Below, piece by piece: positions 37,094-47,449 of a stretch of 64,000 bases of DNA. The stretch spans positions 3,658,001 to 3,722,000 of the forward strand of contig CP099652.1 in the NCBI GenBank assembly GCA_024123955.1, written 5' to 3'. The notes beneath the pieces are model-generated. The model was not told where the DNA came from. It saw only the letters and a list, made by a program, of their open reading frames with translations, and ran no database searches. Made by a program: the position numbers and the translations under genes. The first letter of the stretch is position 1. Every line of letters starts with the position of its first letter. The DNA comes from Oxalobacteraceae bacterium OTU3CINTB1. GTDB taxonomy: Bacteria > Pseudomonadota > Gammaproteobacteria > Burkholderiales > Burkholderiaceae_D.

Positions 37094-39859
37094 GTGAAGG
37101 TTAAGAAACTGGCGCACATGATTGCGCTAATAGGTGTTGTGGCCCCGGCGTCGGGACCGGCGCTGGCGCAAAGCGGCGAAGCGAGCATGCAGCGGGTCGA
37201 AATCACCGGCAGCAGCATCAAGCGGGTGGCCAAGGAGGGCGCGCTGCCGGTGCAGGTGATCAACTACGACACCATCGAAAAGCAGGGCATCACCAGCACC
37301 GAGCAACTGATCCGCACCTTGTCGGCCAACGGCACCGGCGCCGACAACATGACCTCCGGTAATAACGTCTTCGGCGCCGACGCCGACCGCGTCAGCGGCG
37401 GCGCCTCGTACGCGTCGCTGCGCGGACTCGGTCCGAACAGCACCCTGGTGCTGCTCAACGGCCGCCGCATCGCCACCTACGGCGCCAGCGGCAAGTCGGT
37501 CGACCTCAACGCGATTCCGCTGGGCGCCATCGCCCGGGTCGAGATCCTCAAGGACGGCGCCTCGGCCATCTACGGCACCGACGCCATCGGCGGCGTCATC
37601 AACTTCATCCTGCGCACCGATTATCGCGGCCTGGAGCTCTCCTATACCGGCAATTTCACCGAGGAGGGGGGCGGCGCCAAGCGCCGCCTGTCGCTGCTGG
37701 GCGGCACCGGCTCGCTGCAAACCGACGGCTACAACCTGATGGGCAGCGTCACCTACGACAACGACGAAAAGCTGAGCTCGCGCGAGCGCTCGTTCGCCAA
37801 CGGCTTCCAGCCGGCGCGCGGCCTGTCGCCGGACACCACCGGAACGCCGTTCGCCAATCAACTGAACGGTCCGGGCACGGCCCTCGGCGCCGGCTTCAAG
37901 ATGCCCGGCGACAGCACCACCTATCTGCAGGCGAACCCGCTGAGCTTCCAGGGCAAGTGCGACACGATTCCCGGCATGTCGCAATACCAGACGGCGCTGT
38001 GGAAGGACGTCACCGCCGCCACCCGCAGCACCTATTCGTGCGCCTATGATTACGGCGCCGACTACATCATCAGCTTCCCGGTCGAGCGCCTGAACGCCGT
38101 CTCGCGCGGCACCTTGCAAATCAACCCGGACCACAAGGTGTTCGTCGAGGCCTTGTACGGCCACAACAAGGCGCTGTCGGAGCTGACGCCGGTGCAGATC
38201 TCGGCCACGGTCGCCAACGGCGGCGTCTATCCGGCCGGCGGCGCCTATTACCAGGACCTGTCGCCGTATATTTCCACTTTCGACAAGACCAAGCCGATCT
38301 CGTACAAATGGCGCGCCAACGACTGGGGCTATCGCAAGCAAGAGAACGTCACCGACAACGCCCGCCTGCTACTCGGCGCCGAAGGCGTCCTGCTGGGCAA
38401 GTGGGACTACCGCGCCGGCGTGTCGCACGGCGAAAGCAAGACCAAGACCCGCTTGCTGGACGGCTACGGCTACACAAGCAAGATCTATGCGGCGCTCGGC
38501 ACCGGCCTGATCAATCCGTGGCTGACGCCAGGCCAGACCCAGACGCCGGAGGCGATCGCGCTGATTGATTCCACCCGCTATCGTGGCCCGCTGCAGCACG
38601 GCAAGACCAAACTGACCCAGATCGACGGCAACATCTCCGGTGAAGTGATGCAGCTGCCGGCGGGGGCGATGTCGATGGCGGTCGGCTTCGACCTGCGCCG
38701 CGAAGGCTACAGCTTCGCCCAGGACGTCGACGCCACGCAAATCCTGCTGGCGCCCGGCAACGCGGCGTTGAACGAGGCCACGCGCGACATCAAGGCCTTC
38801 TACACCGAGCTGCTGGTGCCCGTCACCAAGGAACTGGAGCTGCAACTGGCCCTGCGGCGCGACCATTACAGCGTGTTCGGCGATACCACCAACCCCAAGG
38901 TCTCGTTCCGCTACCAGCCCAACAGTTCGCTGCTGTTCCGGGGCTCGGCCAACAAAGGCTTCCTGGCGCCGAGCTTCACGCAACTGTATTCCGGCAGCCT
39001 GCTGCAGGAACTGCCGAACGGCATCATCGACCCGATCGGCTGCCCGGCCAATCCGGGCAATCCGGCCTTCTGCGCCATTCCGCGCCTGGAGTATCTCACC
39101 GGCGGCAACACCAGGCTGAAGCCGGAAACCTCCAAGCAGGGCAGCCTCGGCGTTGTCTTCGAGCCGGTCAAGGGCTATTCGGCGTCCGTCGACTACTGGG
39201 CCATCAACACGCTCAACCGCATCCTGAACCGCACGCCCCAGGTCGTGCTGGCCAACGCGGCGGCGCTATCCGAGAACATCATCCGCAACCCGGACAACAC
39301 CATCGCCTACGTCCAAGCCGGCTGGATCAACGCCGCCGGCGCCAAGACACGCGGCGCCGACCTGAGCCTGCGCGGCGAAGGCAAAGTCAGCAACTATAAC
39401 TGGAACTTCAGCCTCGACGGCACCTACACCAACAGCTTCAAGTTCGCCGAGTTCGAAGGGCAGGAGTACAAGGAGTACGTCGGCAACTTCTACACCCGCG
39501 ACCTGTATCTGCGCTGGAAGCACAACGCCAGCATCAGCCTGGCCAAGGGCGACTGGAGCGCCATGCTGATCCAGAACTACAGCACCGGCTACAAGGACCA
39601 GTTGCCGAACAACGGCAAGTCGACGCCGCCGCCGGGGTTCAATCCCAACGTCAAGGCGTATACCAAGTACGACTTGTCGGCCACGTACAGCGGCATCCGC
39701 AACACCACGATCACCGTGGGCATCCAGAACATCCTCGACACCGATCCGCCGTTCACGGCGCACAACGTCGACGAGGTGGTAGGCGCCGGCTGGGACCCGC
39801 GCGTGGCCGATCCGCGCGGCCGCTCGCTCAGCGTCTTGCTGAAGTACAAGTTCCTGTAA
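37094..39859 (+). CDS. TonB-dependent receptor coupled to an LD-carboxypeptidase
   Basis: A 921-residue outer-membrane transporter. The signal peptide ends near GPALAQ, a TonB box-like VEITGSSIKRV follows, and the plug domain (about 45-170) shows TEQLIRTLSANGTG, SLRGLGPNSTLVLLNGRRI and VEILKDGASAIYGTDAIGGV. The barrel ends with SLSVLLKYKFL, whose terminal region holds the aromatic needed by the Bam machinery. The start is GTG with GGGAG upstream. The stop codon overlaps the start of the LD-carboxypeptidase by one base (TAATG), so the receptor probably imports a peptidoglycan-derived or peptide substrate. Confidence 0.92.
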   Translation: MKVKKLAHMIALIGVVAPASGPALAQSGEASMQRVEITGSSIKRVAKEGALPVQVINYDTIEKQGITSTEQLIRTLSANGTGADNMTSGNNVFGADADRVSGGASYASLRGLGPNSTLVLLNGRRIATYGASGKSVDLNAIPLGAIARVEILKDGASAIYGTDAIGGVINFILRTDYRGLELSYTGNFTEEGGGAKRRLSLLGGTGSLQTDGYNLMGSVTYDNDEKLSSRERSFANGFQPARGLSPDTTGTPFANQLNGPGTALGAGFKMPGDSTTYLQANPLSFQGKCDTIPGMSQYQTALWKDVTAATRSTYSCAYDYGADYIISFPVERLNAVSRGTLQINPDHKVFVEALYGHNKALSELTPVQISATVANGGVYPAGGAYYQDLSPYISTFDKTKPISYKWRANDWGYRKQENVTDNARLLLGAEGVLLGKWDYRAGVSHGESKTKTRLLDGYGYTSKIYAALGTGLINPWLTPGQTQTPEAIALIDSTRYRGPLQHGKTKLTQIDGNISGEVMQLPAGAMSMAVGFDLRREGYSFAQDVDATQILLAPGNAALNEATRDIKAFYTELLVPVTKELELQLALRRDHYSVFGDTTNPKVSFRYQPNSSLLFRGSANKGFLAPSFTQLYSGSLLQELPNGIIDPIGCPANPGNPAFCAIPRLEYLTGGNTRLKPETSKQGSLGVVFEPVKGYSASVDYWAINTLNRILNRTPQVVLANAAALSENIIRNPDNTIAYVQAGWINAAGAKTRGADLSLRGEGKVSNYNWNFSLDGTYTNSFKFAEFEGQEYKEYVGNFYTRDLYLRWKHNASISLAKGDWSAMLIQNYSTGYKDQLPNNGKSTPPPGFNPNVKAYTKYDLSATYSGIRNTTITVGIQNILDTDPPFTAHNVDEVVGAGWDPRVADPRGRSLSVLLKYKFL

Positions 39860-40923
39860 TGTCGGGCGGATTCGGCCGGCGGCATTTCGGCAAGCTGCTG
39901 GCCGCCGCCGCAATCGGCACAAACGCGGCGGCGCAAGCGGCCGCGCCATCGTCCAGGCGGAGGAAAACCATGCGCCTGATCAAACCCGCGAGGCTGATGC
40001 CGGGCGACCTGGTCGGCATCATCGCGCCGGGTGGCCATACCAATGAGGAAGCGCTGGCGAAGGCGGTCGGCAATATCGAATCGCTGGGCTTGCGCGCGCG
40101 TGTCGGCAACAACATACACTATGTCTACGGCAACTACGCGGGCACCGTCCAGCAGCGGCTCGACGATGTGCACGGCATGTTCCTCGACCCCGAAATCAAG
40201 GCGGTGTGGGCGATACGCGGCGGCTCGGGCTGCATCTCGCTGCTGGAACACATCGATTACCGGCTGATACGCGCCCATCCGAAAGTGTTGATCGGCTATT
40301 CGGACATCACCAGCCTGCATCTGGCGTTTCTTACGCACGCCGGGCTGGTGACTTTCCATGGGCCGGTGGCATCGTCCACGTTCTCGGAGTATGCCGTCAC
40401 CCAGATGCAAAACGTGCTGATGACGCCGCACGACAACTATACGATCGCGATGTCGGCGGAGAACGCGCTGGCAGGCGAGACGCACGCCAACTATAAGCTT
40501 CGCACGATCCACGCGGGCGTCGCCACGGGACGGTTGATTGGCGGTAACCTGTCGCTGGTCAGCGCGCTGGCCGGCACGCCGTACGCGGCCGACTTCACCG
40601 ACGCCATCCTGTATCTGGAAGACGTCAACGAGGAGCCCTACCGTATCGACCGCATGATGACGCAGTTGCAGCTCAGCCAGGGGTATCGGAAGGCCGCGGC
40701 CGTCATGCTGGGCATTTTCGAAAATTGCGATGGGATCGACGGCGAAAGCGCGCTGTCGCTGGACGAAACGGTCGACCAGCACCTGTTGCCGCTGACCCTG
40801 CCGGCGGTCACCGGTTACTCCTTCGGCCACATCCGCCATCAATTCACCATGCCGGTCGGCATCAGGGCGCGGCTCGACACCGCGCAGCAAACGCTGACGT
40901 TGCTGGAGCCCGGCGTCGTCTAG
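39859..40923 (+). CDS. LD-carboxypeptidase (S66) with possible Tat leader and second start
   Basis: A 354-residue serine peptidase of the muramoyltetrapeptide carboxypeptidase family. The nucleophile Ser is in IRGGSGCISLLEHIDY, with acid and base residues in EDVNEEPYRIDRM and SFGHIRHQ. From the first ATG the N-terminus reads GRRHFGKLLAAAAIG and then an Ala-rich cleavage region, a good twin-arginine export signal. An internal ATG at 39970 (MRLIKPARLMPGDLVG) has a stronger ribosome site, GGAGGA at 5 bases, and would give a 317-residue cytoplasmic enzyme. The first start is coupled to the receptor stop codon. Which form is made cannot be decided from sequence. Confidence 0.88.
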   Translation: MSGGFGRRHFGKLLAAAAIGTNAAAQAAAPSSRRRKTMRLIKPARLMPGDLVGIIAPGGHTNEEALAKAVGNIESLGLRARVGNNIHYVYGNYAGTVQQRLDDVHGMFLDPEIKAVWAIRGGSGCISLLEHIDYRLIRAHPKVLIGYSDITSLHLAFLTHAGLVTFHGPVASSTFSEYAVTQMQNVLMTPHDNYTIAMSAENALAGETHANYKLRTIHAGVATGRLIGGNLSLVSALAGTPYAADFTDAILYLEDVNEEPYRIDRMMTQLQLSQGYRKAAAVMLGIFENCDGIDGESALSLDETVDQHLLPLTLPAVTGYSFGHIRHQFTMPVGIRARLDTAQQTLTLLEPGVV

Positions 40924-40975
40924 GGCGGGGCGGGGTGTTACACTGCCGCCTTTCCCGCAAGCCCCACCAGATCCC

Positions 40976-41800
40976 GTGCACCCATCCCCCACCCAAGAAT
41001 CCGCGCCGACCGAGCTGCGCGCCTATGCGCTGCATTGCCTGCTGGAAGCCGATCCGACCAGGAAGGTGGGCGCCGTCGCCGCCATGGCCGCCGCCTCCGC
41101 AGCAGGCTTGTGCCCGCCGAATCCGGCTGTCATTCTGCAAGCCACGGCCGCCATCCCCGGACGTCCGCAAAAACCCGGTCTGGTGCCGCCGCGCGAAGTG
41201 GGGCGCCGTTCGATGAATACGCTGGAAGGGCGCGCCATGCTCATCCACGCGCTGGCCCACATCGAATTCAACGCCATCAACCTCGCCCTGGACGCGCTGT
41301 GGCGCTTCCCGGGCTTGCCGCCAAGCTACTACACCGACTGGTTGCGCGTCGCCGACGAAGAAGCGTTGCATTTTTCCCTGCTTGTTGAGCACTTGGGTGC
41401 GTTAGGTCACACATACGGCGATTTCACCGCCCACGACAGTTTGTGGGAGATGGTCGAGAGGACCACGGGCGACGTGTTGGCCCGCATGGCGCTGGTGCCG
41501 CGCACCTTGGAGGCACGCGGCCTGGACGCGAATCCGCCGCTGCGTGCCAAGCTGGCGCAGGCCGGCGACATGCCCGCAGCCCACATCCTCGACATCATCC
41601 TGCGCGACGAGATCGGTCATGTGGAGATCGGCAACCGCTGGTACAGGTATCTGTGCGATCAGCATGGGCTGGAGCCGGGTGCGGCGTATGCCGACCTGGC
41701 ATTGCGCTATCGCGCCCCGGCGTTGCGCGGCCCGTTCAACGTCGAGGCCCGTGTGCAGGCCGGTTTCACGATGGATGAAATCCGCGCGATGGGTGGCTAG
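40976..41800 (+). CDS. DUF455 ferritin-like protein
   Basis: A 274-residue protein of the DUF455 family. Iron-binding helix motifs are visible: ALAHIEFNAINLALD, RVADEEALHFSLLVEH and LRDEIGHVEIGNRWY supply the E, ExxH and E/ExxH ligands of a di-iron ferritin-like centre. The function of the family is not established. It starts with GTG 53 bases after the LD-carboxypeptidase and lacks a good ribosome site, so the true start could be downstream. Confidence 0.87.
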   Translation: MHPSPTQESAPTELRAYALHCLLEADPTRKVGAVAAMAAASAAGLCPPNPAVILQATAAIPGRPQKPGLVPPREVGRRSMNTLEGRAMLIHALAHIEFNAINLALDALWRFPGLPPSYYTDWLRVADEEALHFSLLVEHLGALGHTYGDFTAHDSLWEMVERTTGDVLARMALVPRTLEARGLDANPPLRAKLAQAGDMPAAHILDIILRDEIGHVEIGNRWYRYLCDQHGLEPGAAYADLALRYRAPALRGPFNVEARVQAGFTMDEIRAMGG

Positions 41801-41889
41801 CGGAGCAAAACTACACACGCCGATTGCCTAAACCACCGGGTCCATTGCCTGATCCAACAGTGCGAATCAACCGCTCCGAATGCGCTTAA

Positions 41890-41895
41890 TATAAT
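41890..41895 (+). promoter_or_regulatory. Probable -10 box of the paoABC operon
   Basis: A perfect TATAAT lies 57 bases before the paoA ATG. The spacing region contains no strong -35. A strong AGAGGAGG at 41912-41919 is too far (33 bases) from the ATG to serve it; AGGA at 41940-41943 is the likely ribosome site. Confidence 0.5.
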
Positions 41896-41952
41896 TAATA
41901 CTACCTCATCCAGAGGAGGCCTTTAAATCATTAGCCATTAGGACGCCAAGCC

Positions 41953-42606
41953 ATGAACGACCTTAGCCAAGTTACACTCTCCAGGCGGGAACTATTGATC
42001 GCCGGCGCGCTGTCGGCAACTGCCAGCGCCGTACCGTCGATCGCCGCCGCCCAGACCGGCAACGCGGCCGCAGCGCAATCCGCCGCCGCGCCTGTGAGCG
42101 CGAAGGTCACGTTCCAGGTCAACGGCGAAGTCCGCAAGCTCGAGCTCGATACCCGCACGACCTTGCTCGACGCCCTGCGCGAAAACCTGCACCTGACCGG
42201 GACCAAGAAAGGTTGCGACCATGGCCAGTGCGGCGCCTGCACGGTAATCGTCGACGGCCGCCGCATCAATTCCTGCCTCACCCTTGCCGTGATGCACGAA
42301 GGCGCCAAGGTCACCACCATCGAGGGACTGGGCACGCCCGCCAAGCTGCATCCAATGCAGGCCGCCTTCGTCAAGCACGACGGCTACCAGTGCGGCTACT
42401 GTACCCCGGGGCAAATCTGTTCGGCCGTGTCCGCCCTTGAAGAGATCAAGCAGGGCATCCCGAGCCACGTCAGCCCGGATCTGACCGCGCGTCCGCTGCT
42501 CAACGCCACCGAATTGCGCGAACGCATGAGCGGCAACATTTGCCGCTGCGGCGCCTATTCCAACATCATCGACGCGATCAGCGAAGTCGCCGGGAGCGCC
42601 GCATGA
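41953..42606 (+). CDS. paoA: Periplasmic aldehyde oxidoreductase, 2Fe-2S subunit
   Basis: A 217-residue electron-transfer subunit. A twin-arginine signal ([20 protein letters not shown]) directs export of the folded complex to the periplasm. The plant-type [2Fe-2S] cysteines are in [16 protein letters not shown] with a further Cys in INSC, and the second cluster in [11 protein letters not shown] and CRCGAY. It corresponds to E. coli PaoA (YagT) of the molybdenum aldehyde oxidase PaoABC. It overlaps paoB by 4 bases. Confidence 0.93.
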   Translation: MNDLSQVTLSRRELLIAGALSATASAVPSIAAAQTGNAAAAQSAAAPVSAKVTFQVNGEVRKLELDTRTTLLDALRENLHLTGTKKGCDHGQCGACTVIVDGRRINSCLTLAVMHEGAKVTTIEGLGTPAKLHPMQAAFVKHDGYQCGYCTPGQICSAVSALEEIKQGIPSHVSPDLTARPLLNATELRERMSGNICRCGAYSNIIDAISEVAGSAA

Positions 42607-43556
42607 GAGCCTTTACTTACCAGCGCGCGTCGACACCGGCAGAAGCTGCCGCGCTCGCCGCACGCACGCCCAACGCCAAGTTCATCGCCGGCGGCACCAA
42701 TCTGCTGGACCTGATGAAGCTGGAGATCGAAACCCCGGGCCACCTGATCGACGTCAATGCCGTCGGCCTCGACAAGATCGAAAGCACGCCGCAGGGCGGC
42801 TTGCGCATCGGCGCCATGGTGCGCAACACTGACCTGGCCGCCGACGAGCGCATCCGCCGCGATTATGGCGTGCTCTCGCGCGCCTTGCTGTCAGGCGCCT
42901 CGGCGCAGCTGCGCAACAAGGCCACCACCGCCGGCAACTTGTTGCAGCGTACCCGTTGCCCTTATTTCTACGACACCAACCAGGCCTGCAACAAGCGCGC
43001 GCCGGGCAGCGGTTGTTCGGCCATCGCCGGCCACAGCCGCAACCACGCCATCGTCGGCGTCAGCGACGAGTGCATCGCCACCCATCCGAGCGACATGGCC
43101 GTCGCCATGCAACTGCTGGACGCGGTGGTCGAAACGGTCCGTCCCGATGGTTCGACCCGCAGCATCCCAATGGCGGAGTTCCACCGCCTGCCGGGCAAGA
43201 CGCCGCATATCGAAACCACGCTGACCGCGGGTGAGATGATCACCGCCGTGACCTTGCCCAAGCCGCTGGGCGGCAAGCATTACTACCGCAAGGTGCGCGA
43301 CCGCTCGTCCTACGCCTTCGCACTGATCTCGGTGGCCGCCGTGGTGTTGCCGGACGGCACCGGCCGGGTGGCGCTGGGCGGCGTCGCCCACAAGCCCTGG
43401 CGCATGCCGGGCGCGGACGACAGCATGGCGCGCGGCGGCAAAGCCGTGGCCGCCCAGTTGCTGGCCGGCGCCAAGACCACCCAAGAGAACGCCTTTAAGA
43501 TCACCCTGGTTCAGCGCACGATAGAATCTGTGCTGGCGGAAGCGAAGAAAGCCTGA
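42603..43556 (+). CDS. paoB: Periplasmic aldehyde oxidoreductase, FAD subunit
   Basis: A 317-residue subunit that binds FAD ([20 protein letters not shown]) and, as in E. coli PaoB (YagS), an additional [4Fe-4S] cluster from the inserted cysteine segment [21 protein letters not shown]. It has no signal of its own and is exported with PaoA. The ATG overlaps the paoA stop (ATGA) and is preceded by GGGAG. Confidence 0.93.
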   Translation: MRAFTYQRASTPAEAAALAARTPNAKFIAGGTNLLDLMKLEIETPGHLIDVNAVGLDKIESTPQGGLRIGAMVRNTDLAADERIRRDYGVLSRALLSGASAQLRNKATTAGNLLQRTRCPYFYDTNQACNKRAPGSGCSAIAGHSRNHAIVGVSDECIATHPSDMAVAMQLLDAVVETVRPDGSTRSIPMAEFHRLPGKTPHIETTLTAGEMITAVTLPKPLGGKHYYRKVRDRSSYAFALISVAAVVLPDGTGRVALGGVAHKPWRMPGADDSMARGGKAVAAQLLAGAKTTQENAFKITLVQRTIESVLAEAKKA

Positions 43557-43560
43557 CGCC

Positions 43561-45762
43561 ATGAAATTCACCACTCCAGCCACCACCAATCCGATCGACC
43601 AGCTCAAGCTCGTCGGCAAGCCCCTGGACCGCATCGACGGCCCGTACAAGACCACCGGCACCGCGCCGTACGCCTATGAACAGCACGAGGCGGCGCCCAA
43701 CGCCGCCTACGGCTATGTGGTCGGCGCCGCCATCGCCAAGGGACGCATCGTCTCGATGGACCTAGCCGCCGCCAAGCGCGCGCCCGGCGTCATCGCCATC
43801 GTCACCGCCGACAACGCCGGCAAGCTGGGCAAGGGCAAGATGAACACCGCCAAGCTGCTCGGCGGACCGGAGATCCAGCACTATCACCAGGCGGTCGCGC
43901 TGGTGGTGGCCGAGACCTTCGAGCAGGCGCGCGCGGCGGCGCAGTTGGTCCAGGTCAAGTACGCGGCCGCCAAGGGCGCCTACGACCTGGCCAAGGAAAA
44001 GGACAAGGGCGTGCCGCACAAGGACAAGGAGAACGCCGACTCCAAGGTCGGCGACTTCGCCAGCGCGTTCGCCTCGGCGCCGGTGCGCCTCGACGCCACT
44101 TACACCACGCCCGACCAGTCGCACGCGATGATGGAACCGCACGCGTCCATCGCCAAATGGGACGGCGACAAGGTCACCGTGTGGACCTCTAACCAGATGA
44201 TCGCCTGGGGCCAGGGCGACGTCGCCAAGACGCTCGGCATTCCCAAGGAAAAAGTGCGCCTGGTGTCGCCGTACATCGGCGGCGGCTTCGGCGGCAAGCT
44301 GTTCGTGCGCGCCGAGGCGGTGCTGGCCGCGCTGGGCGCCAAGGCGGCCAACCGGCCGGTCAAGGTCACCTTGCAGCGGCCGCTGATGTTCAACAATACC
44401 ACGCACCGGCCGGCGACGATCCAGCGCATCCGCATCGGCGCCAGCCGCGAGGGAAAGATCACCGCCATCGGCCACGAGAGCTGGTCGGGCGACCTGCCGG
44501 ACGGCCAACCGGAAACGGCGGTCAACCAGACCAAGCTGCTGTACGCGGGCGCCAACCGCATGACCAAGATGCGCCTGTCCGTGCTCGACCTGCCAGAAGG
44601 CAACGCCATGCGCGCGCCGGGCGAGGCGCCGGGCCTGATGGCGCTGGAAATCGCGGTCGACGAGCTGGCGGAAAAACTGAAGATGGACCCGGTGACGTTC
44701 CGCATCATCAATGACGTCACGCACGATCCGGCCAAGCGCGAGCGCAAGTTTTCGCAGCGCCGGCTGGTCGAGTGTCTGCGCAACGGCGCGGAGCGCTTCG
44801 GCTGGAGCGCGCGCAGCGTCGAGCCGGGCAAGGTGCGCGATGGCCGCTGGCTGGTGGGCATGGGTGTCGCCGCGGCATTCCGCAACAACATCGTGATGAA
44901 GTCCGCTGCCCGCGTGCGCCTGGACAGCAAGGGCGTTGTCACGGTCGAGACCGACATGACCGATATCGGCACCGGCACCTACACCATCATCGCGCAGACC
45001 GCCGCCGAGATGATGGGGTTGACTATCGACAAGGTGGTGGTCAAACTCGGCGACTCCGATTTCCCGGTCTCGGCAGGTTCCGGAGGGCAGTGGGGCGCCA
45101 ACAGCTCGACGGCGGGCGTGTATGCCGCCTGCGTCAAGTTGCGCGAGGCGATCGCGCAGAAGGCCGGCCTGAACGCCGCCGAGGCCGAATTCACCGGCGG
45201 CTCGGTGCGCGCCGGCGGCAAGTCCGTGACGTTGCAGCAAGCCGCTCAGGATGGCGAGATTGTTGCCGAGGACACCATGGAGTACGGTGACCTCGACAAG
45301 AAATACCAGCAATCGACGTTCGGCGCGCACTTCGTCGAGGTGGCCGTCGATGCCTACACCGGCGAAACGCGCATCCGCCGCATGCTGGCCGTGTGCGCGG
45401 CGGGCCGTATCCTCAATCCCAAGTCGGCGCGCAGCCAGGTGATCGGCGCGATGACGATGGGCGCCGGCGCCGCCTTGATGGAGCACCTGGTCGTCGACAA
45501 GCGTGCCGGTTTCTTCGTCAACCACGATCTGGCCGGGTATGAAGTGCCGGTGCACGCCGACATTCCGCACCAGGAAGTCATTTTCCTGGACGAGACCGAT
45601 CCGATCTCGTCGCCGATGAAAGCCAAGGGCGTGGGCGAGCTGGGAATTTGCGGCGTGGGCGCGGCCATCGCCAACGCGGTCTACAACGCCACCGGTGTGC
45701 GCGTGCGCGACTACCCGATCACGCTCGACAAGCTGATCGAAAAGATGCCGCTGACCGCTTAA
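43561..45762 (+). CDS. paoC: Periplasmic aldehyde oxidoreductase, molybdenum subunit
   Basis: A 733-residue catalytic subunit binding a molybdenum pterin cofactor. Family motifs are SPYIGGGFGGKLFVR, GNAMRAPGEAPGLMALE and the catalytic glutamate in KGVGELGICGVG near the C-terminus. It corresponds to E. coli PaoC (YagR), which oxidises aromatic and other aldehydes to acids in the periplasm. It follows paoB by 4 bases. The cofactor-insertion chaperone PaoD is not encoded next to it, so a homologue elsewhere is expected. Confidence 0.94.
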   Translation: MKFTTPATTNPIDQLKLVGKPLDRIDGPYKTTGTAPYAYEQHEAAPNAAYGYVVGAAIAKGRIVSMDLAAAKRAPGVIAIVTADNAGKLGKGKMNTAKLLGGPEIQHYHQAVALVVAETFEQARAAAQLVQVKYAAAKGAYDLAKEKDKGVPHKDKENADSKVGDFASAFASAPVRLDATYTTPDQSHAMMEPHASIAKWDGDKVTVWTSNQMIAWGQGDVAKTLGIPKEKVRLVSPYIGGGFGGKLFVRAEAVLAALGAKAANRPVKVTLQRPLMFNNTTHRPATIQRIRIGASREGKITAIGHESWSGDLPDGQPETAVNQTKLLYAGANRMTKMRLSVLDLPEGNAMRAPGEAPGLMALEIAVDELAEKLKMDPVTFRIINDVTHDPAKRERKFSQRRLVECLRNGAERFGWSARSVEPGKVRDGRWLVGMGVAAAFRNNIVMKSAARVRLDSKGVVTVETDMTDIGTGTYTIIAQTAAEMMGLTIDKVVVKLGDSDFPVSAGSGGQWGANSSTAGVYAACVKLREAIAQKAGLNAAEAEFTGGSVRAGGKSVTLQQAAQDGEIVAEDTMEYGDLDKKYQQSTFGAHFVEVAVDAYTGETRIRRMLAVCAAGRILNPKSARSQVIGAMTMGAGAALMEHLVVDKRAGFFVNHDLAGYEVPVHADIPHQEVIFLDETDPISSPMKAKGVGELGICGVGAAIANAVYNATGVRVRDYPITLDKLIEKMPLTA

Positions 45763-45786
45763 GTGTTGGCAAAATGCCATCATGTC

Positions 45787-45813
45787 GGCGCCCCGCCTAT
45801 CGAACGGGGCGCC
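45787..45813. other. GC-rich hairpin between paoC and the TerC gene
   Basis: A perfect 9-bp inverted repeat (GGCGCCCCG/CGGGGCGCC) with a 9-base loop, 24 bases after the paoC stop. There is no T run on either side, so it may be an mRNA 3' stabiliser or a rho-assisted terminator rather than an intrinsic one. Confidence 0.6.
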
Positions 45814-45856
45814 GGCATGCATTACAATGCATGCTTCCCAACACTGAAAGCAGCGC

Positions 45857-47416
45857 ATGGAATGGCTATTCGACCCAAACATTTGGGTCGGTCTGTTTGC
45901 ATTAATCGTTCTCGAAATCGTCCTTGGCGTCGACAATCTCATCTTCATCGCGATCCTCGCCGATAAACTGGCGCCGGAGCAGCGCGACAAGGCGAGGCTC
46001 GTTGGCCTGAGTCTGGCGATGCTGATGCGCCTGGGCTTGTTGAGCGTAATGTCCTGGCTGGTCACCCTGACCGAACCGCTGTTCTCGATTGCCTCGCTAA
46101 GCTTCTCCGGACGGGATTTGATCCTGCTGCTGGGCGGCTTCTTCCTCCTGTTCAAAGCCACGATCGAACTCCACGAGCGGGTCGAAGGCAAGGTGCACGA
46201 AACCCAAGGTGGCTCCAGGGTCTATGCCGGTTTCGGCGCGGTCGTCGCCCAGATCATCGTGCTGGACGCGGTGTTTTCACTCGACGCCGTCATCACGGCC
46301 GTCGGCATGGTGGACGAGCTTGGCGTGATGATGGCCGCCGTTATCATTTCGATGGGCGTGATGCTGCTCGCCTCCAAGCCGCTGACGCGCTTCGTCAACG
46401 CCCATCCGACCGTGGTGGTGCTGTGCCTGAGTTTCCTGTTGATGATCGGCCTGAGCCTGATTGCAGAAGGTTTCGGCTTCCACATTCCGAAGGGCTACCT
46501 GTACGCCGCCATCGGCTTCTCGGTGGTGATCGAGGCGCTGAACCAGCTGGCGCGCCGTAATTTCGTCAGCCGCGAGTCACGTGTTCCGTTGCGCGACCGT
46601 ACCGCCGATGCCGTGTTGCGCCTGTTGGGCAGCAAGAAGCGCTTCGCCGCCGGCGGCGAGGAAGAGGACACCACGACCACCGTGGCGCCGGAAGCGTTCG
46701 AGCAAGAGGAGCGCAACATGGTCAGCGGCGTGCTCAGCTTGTCCCAGCGCTCGGTGCGCTCGATCATGACGGTGCGTTCGAACATCTCGTGGATCGATCT
46801 GGATGCGGACACGGCCACCATCCAGGGTCAGATCCTGGAAACGCCGCACAGTTTCTTCCCCGTCAGCCGGGGGCAGCTGGACAACATCATCGGTGTCGTC
46901 CGCGCCAAGGAGTTGATGGCCAATTTGGCGCGCGGCGTACCGATTCCTCCGGAACATATCCGCGAGCCCATCATCATGCCCGAGGCCAGCGGCGTGCTGA
47001 AGGTGATGGAAACGTTGAAACGTTCGCGTGGTCAACTGGTGCTGATCGCCGACGAGTACGGCACCATCCAGGGCGTGGTGACGCCGATCGATATTCTGGA
47101 GGCGATCGCCGGCGAGTTCCCCGACGAGGACGAGCAGCCGGATGTGCAGGAGCAGGGACCGAATTGCTGGCGCGTCGCCGGCACGGCCGATCTGCATTAT
47201 CTGGAGCAGGTGCTGGAGACGGACGAACTGATCAGTGAGAACGACGACTACACGTCGCTGGCCGGCTTCATGCTGGAGCGCCTCGGCAACCTGCCGACGG
47301 TGGGCGAGGCGGTCGAGGTGGACGGTCTGCGGTTCGAGGTGATCGAAGTGGTGGAGCGCCGCATCGCGGCCGTGATGGTGACGCGCGTCGAACCATCCAC
47401 GCCAGACGACGAGTAA
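45857..47416 (+). CDS. TerC-family membrane protein with CBS and CorC/HlyC domains
   Basis: A 519-residue inner-membrane protein of the YegH/YoaE type. The TerC domain (about 1-235) has the acidic metal-binding motifs [15 protein letters not shown] and [15 protein letters not shown] within seven or so helices. Two CBS domains follow (about 300-415; [33 protein letters not shown]) and a C-terminal CorC/HlyC transporter-associated domain (about 430-515). TerC proteins handle metal ions (manganese or calcium efflux, also metalation of exported enzymes). The substrate is not determinable. TACAAT near 45823 may be its -10 box. Confidence 0.9.
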   Translation: MEWLFDPNIWVGLFALIVLEIVLGVDNLIFIAILADKLAPEQRDKARLVGLSLAMLMRLGLLSVMSWLVTLTEPLFSIASLSFSGRDLILLLGGFFLLFKATIELHERVEGKVHETQGGSRVYAGFGAVVAQIIVLDAVFSLDAVITAVGMVDELGVMMAAVIISMGVMLLASKPLTRFVNAHPTVVVLCLSFLLMIGLSLIAEGFGFHIPKGYLYAAIGFSVVIEALNQLARRNFVSRESRVPLRDRTADAVLRLLGSKKRFAAGGEEEDTTTTVAPEAFEQEERNMVSGVLSLSQRSVRSIMTVRSNISWIDLDADTATIQGQILETPHSFFPVSRGQLDNIIGVVRAKELMANLARGVPIPPEHIREPIIMPEASGVLKVMETLKRSRGQLVLIADEYGTIQGVVTPIDILEAIAGEFPDEDEQPDVQEQGPNCWRVAGTADLHYLEQVLETDELISENDDYTSLAGFMLERLGNLPTVGEAVEVDGLRFEVIEVVERRIAAVMVTRVEPSTPDDE

Positions 47417-47449
47417 TACGTGCGTCGTTGGCGGCGCAAAAATAGCCGA

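Noticed and set aside
45787..45813. Intrinsic terminator after paoC
   Set aside because: The stem is strong but neither side has a T run, so it is listed only as a hairpin.
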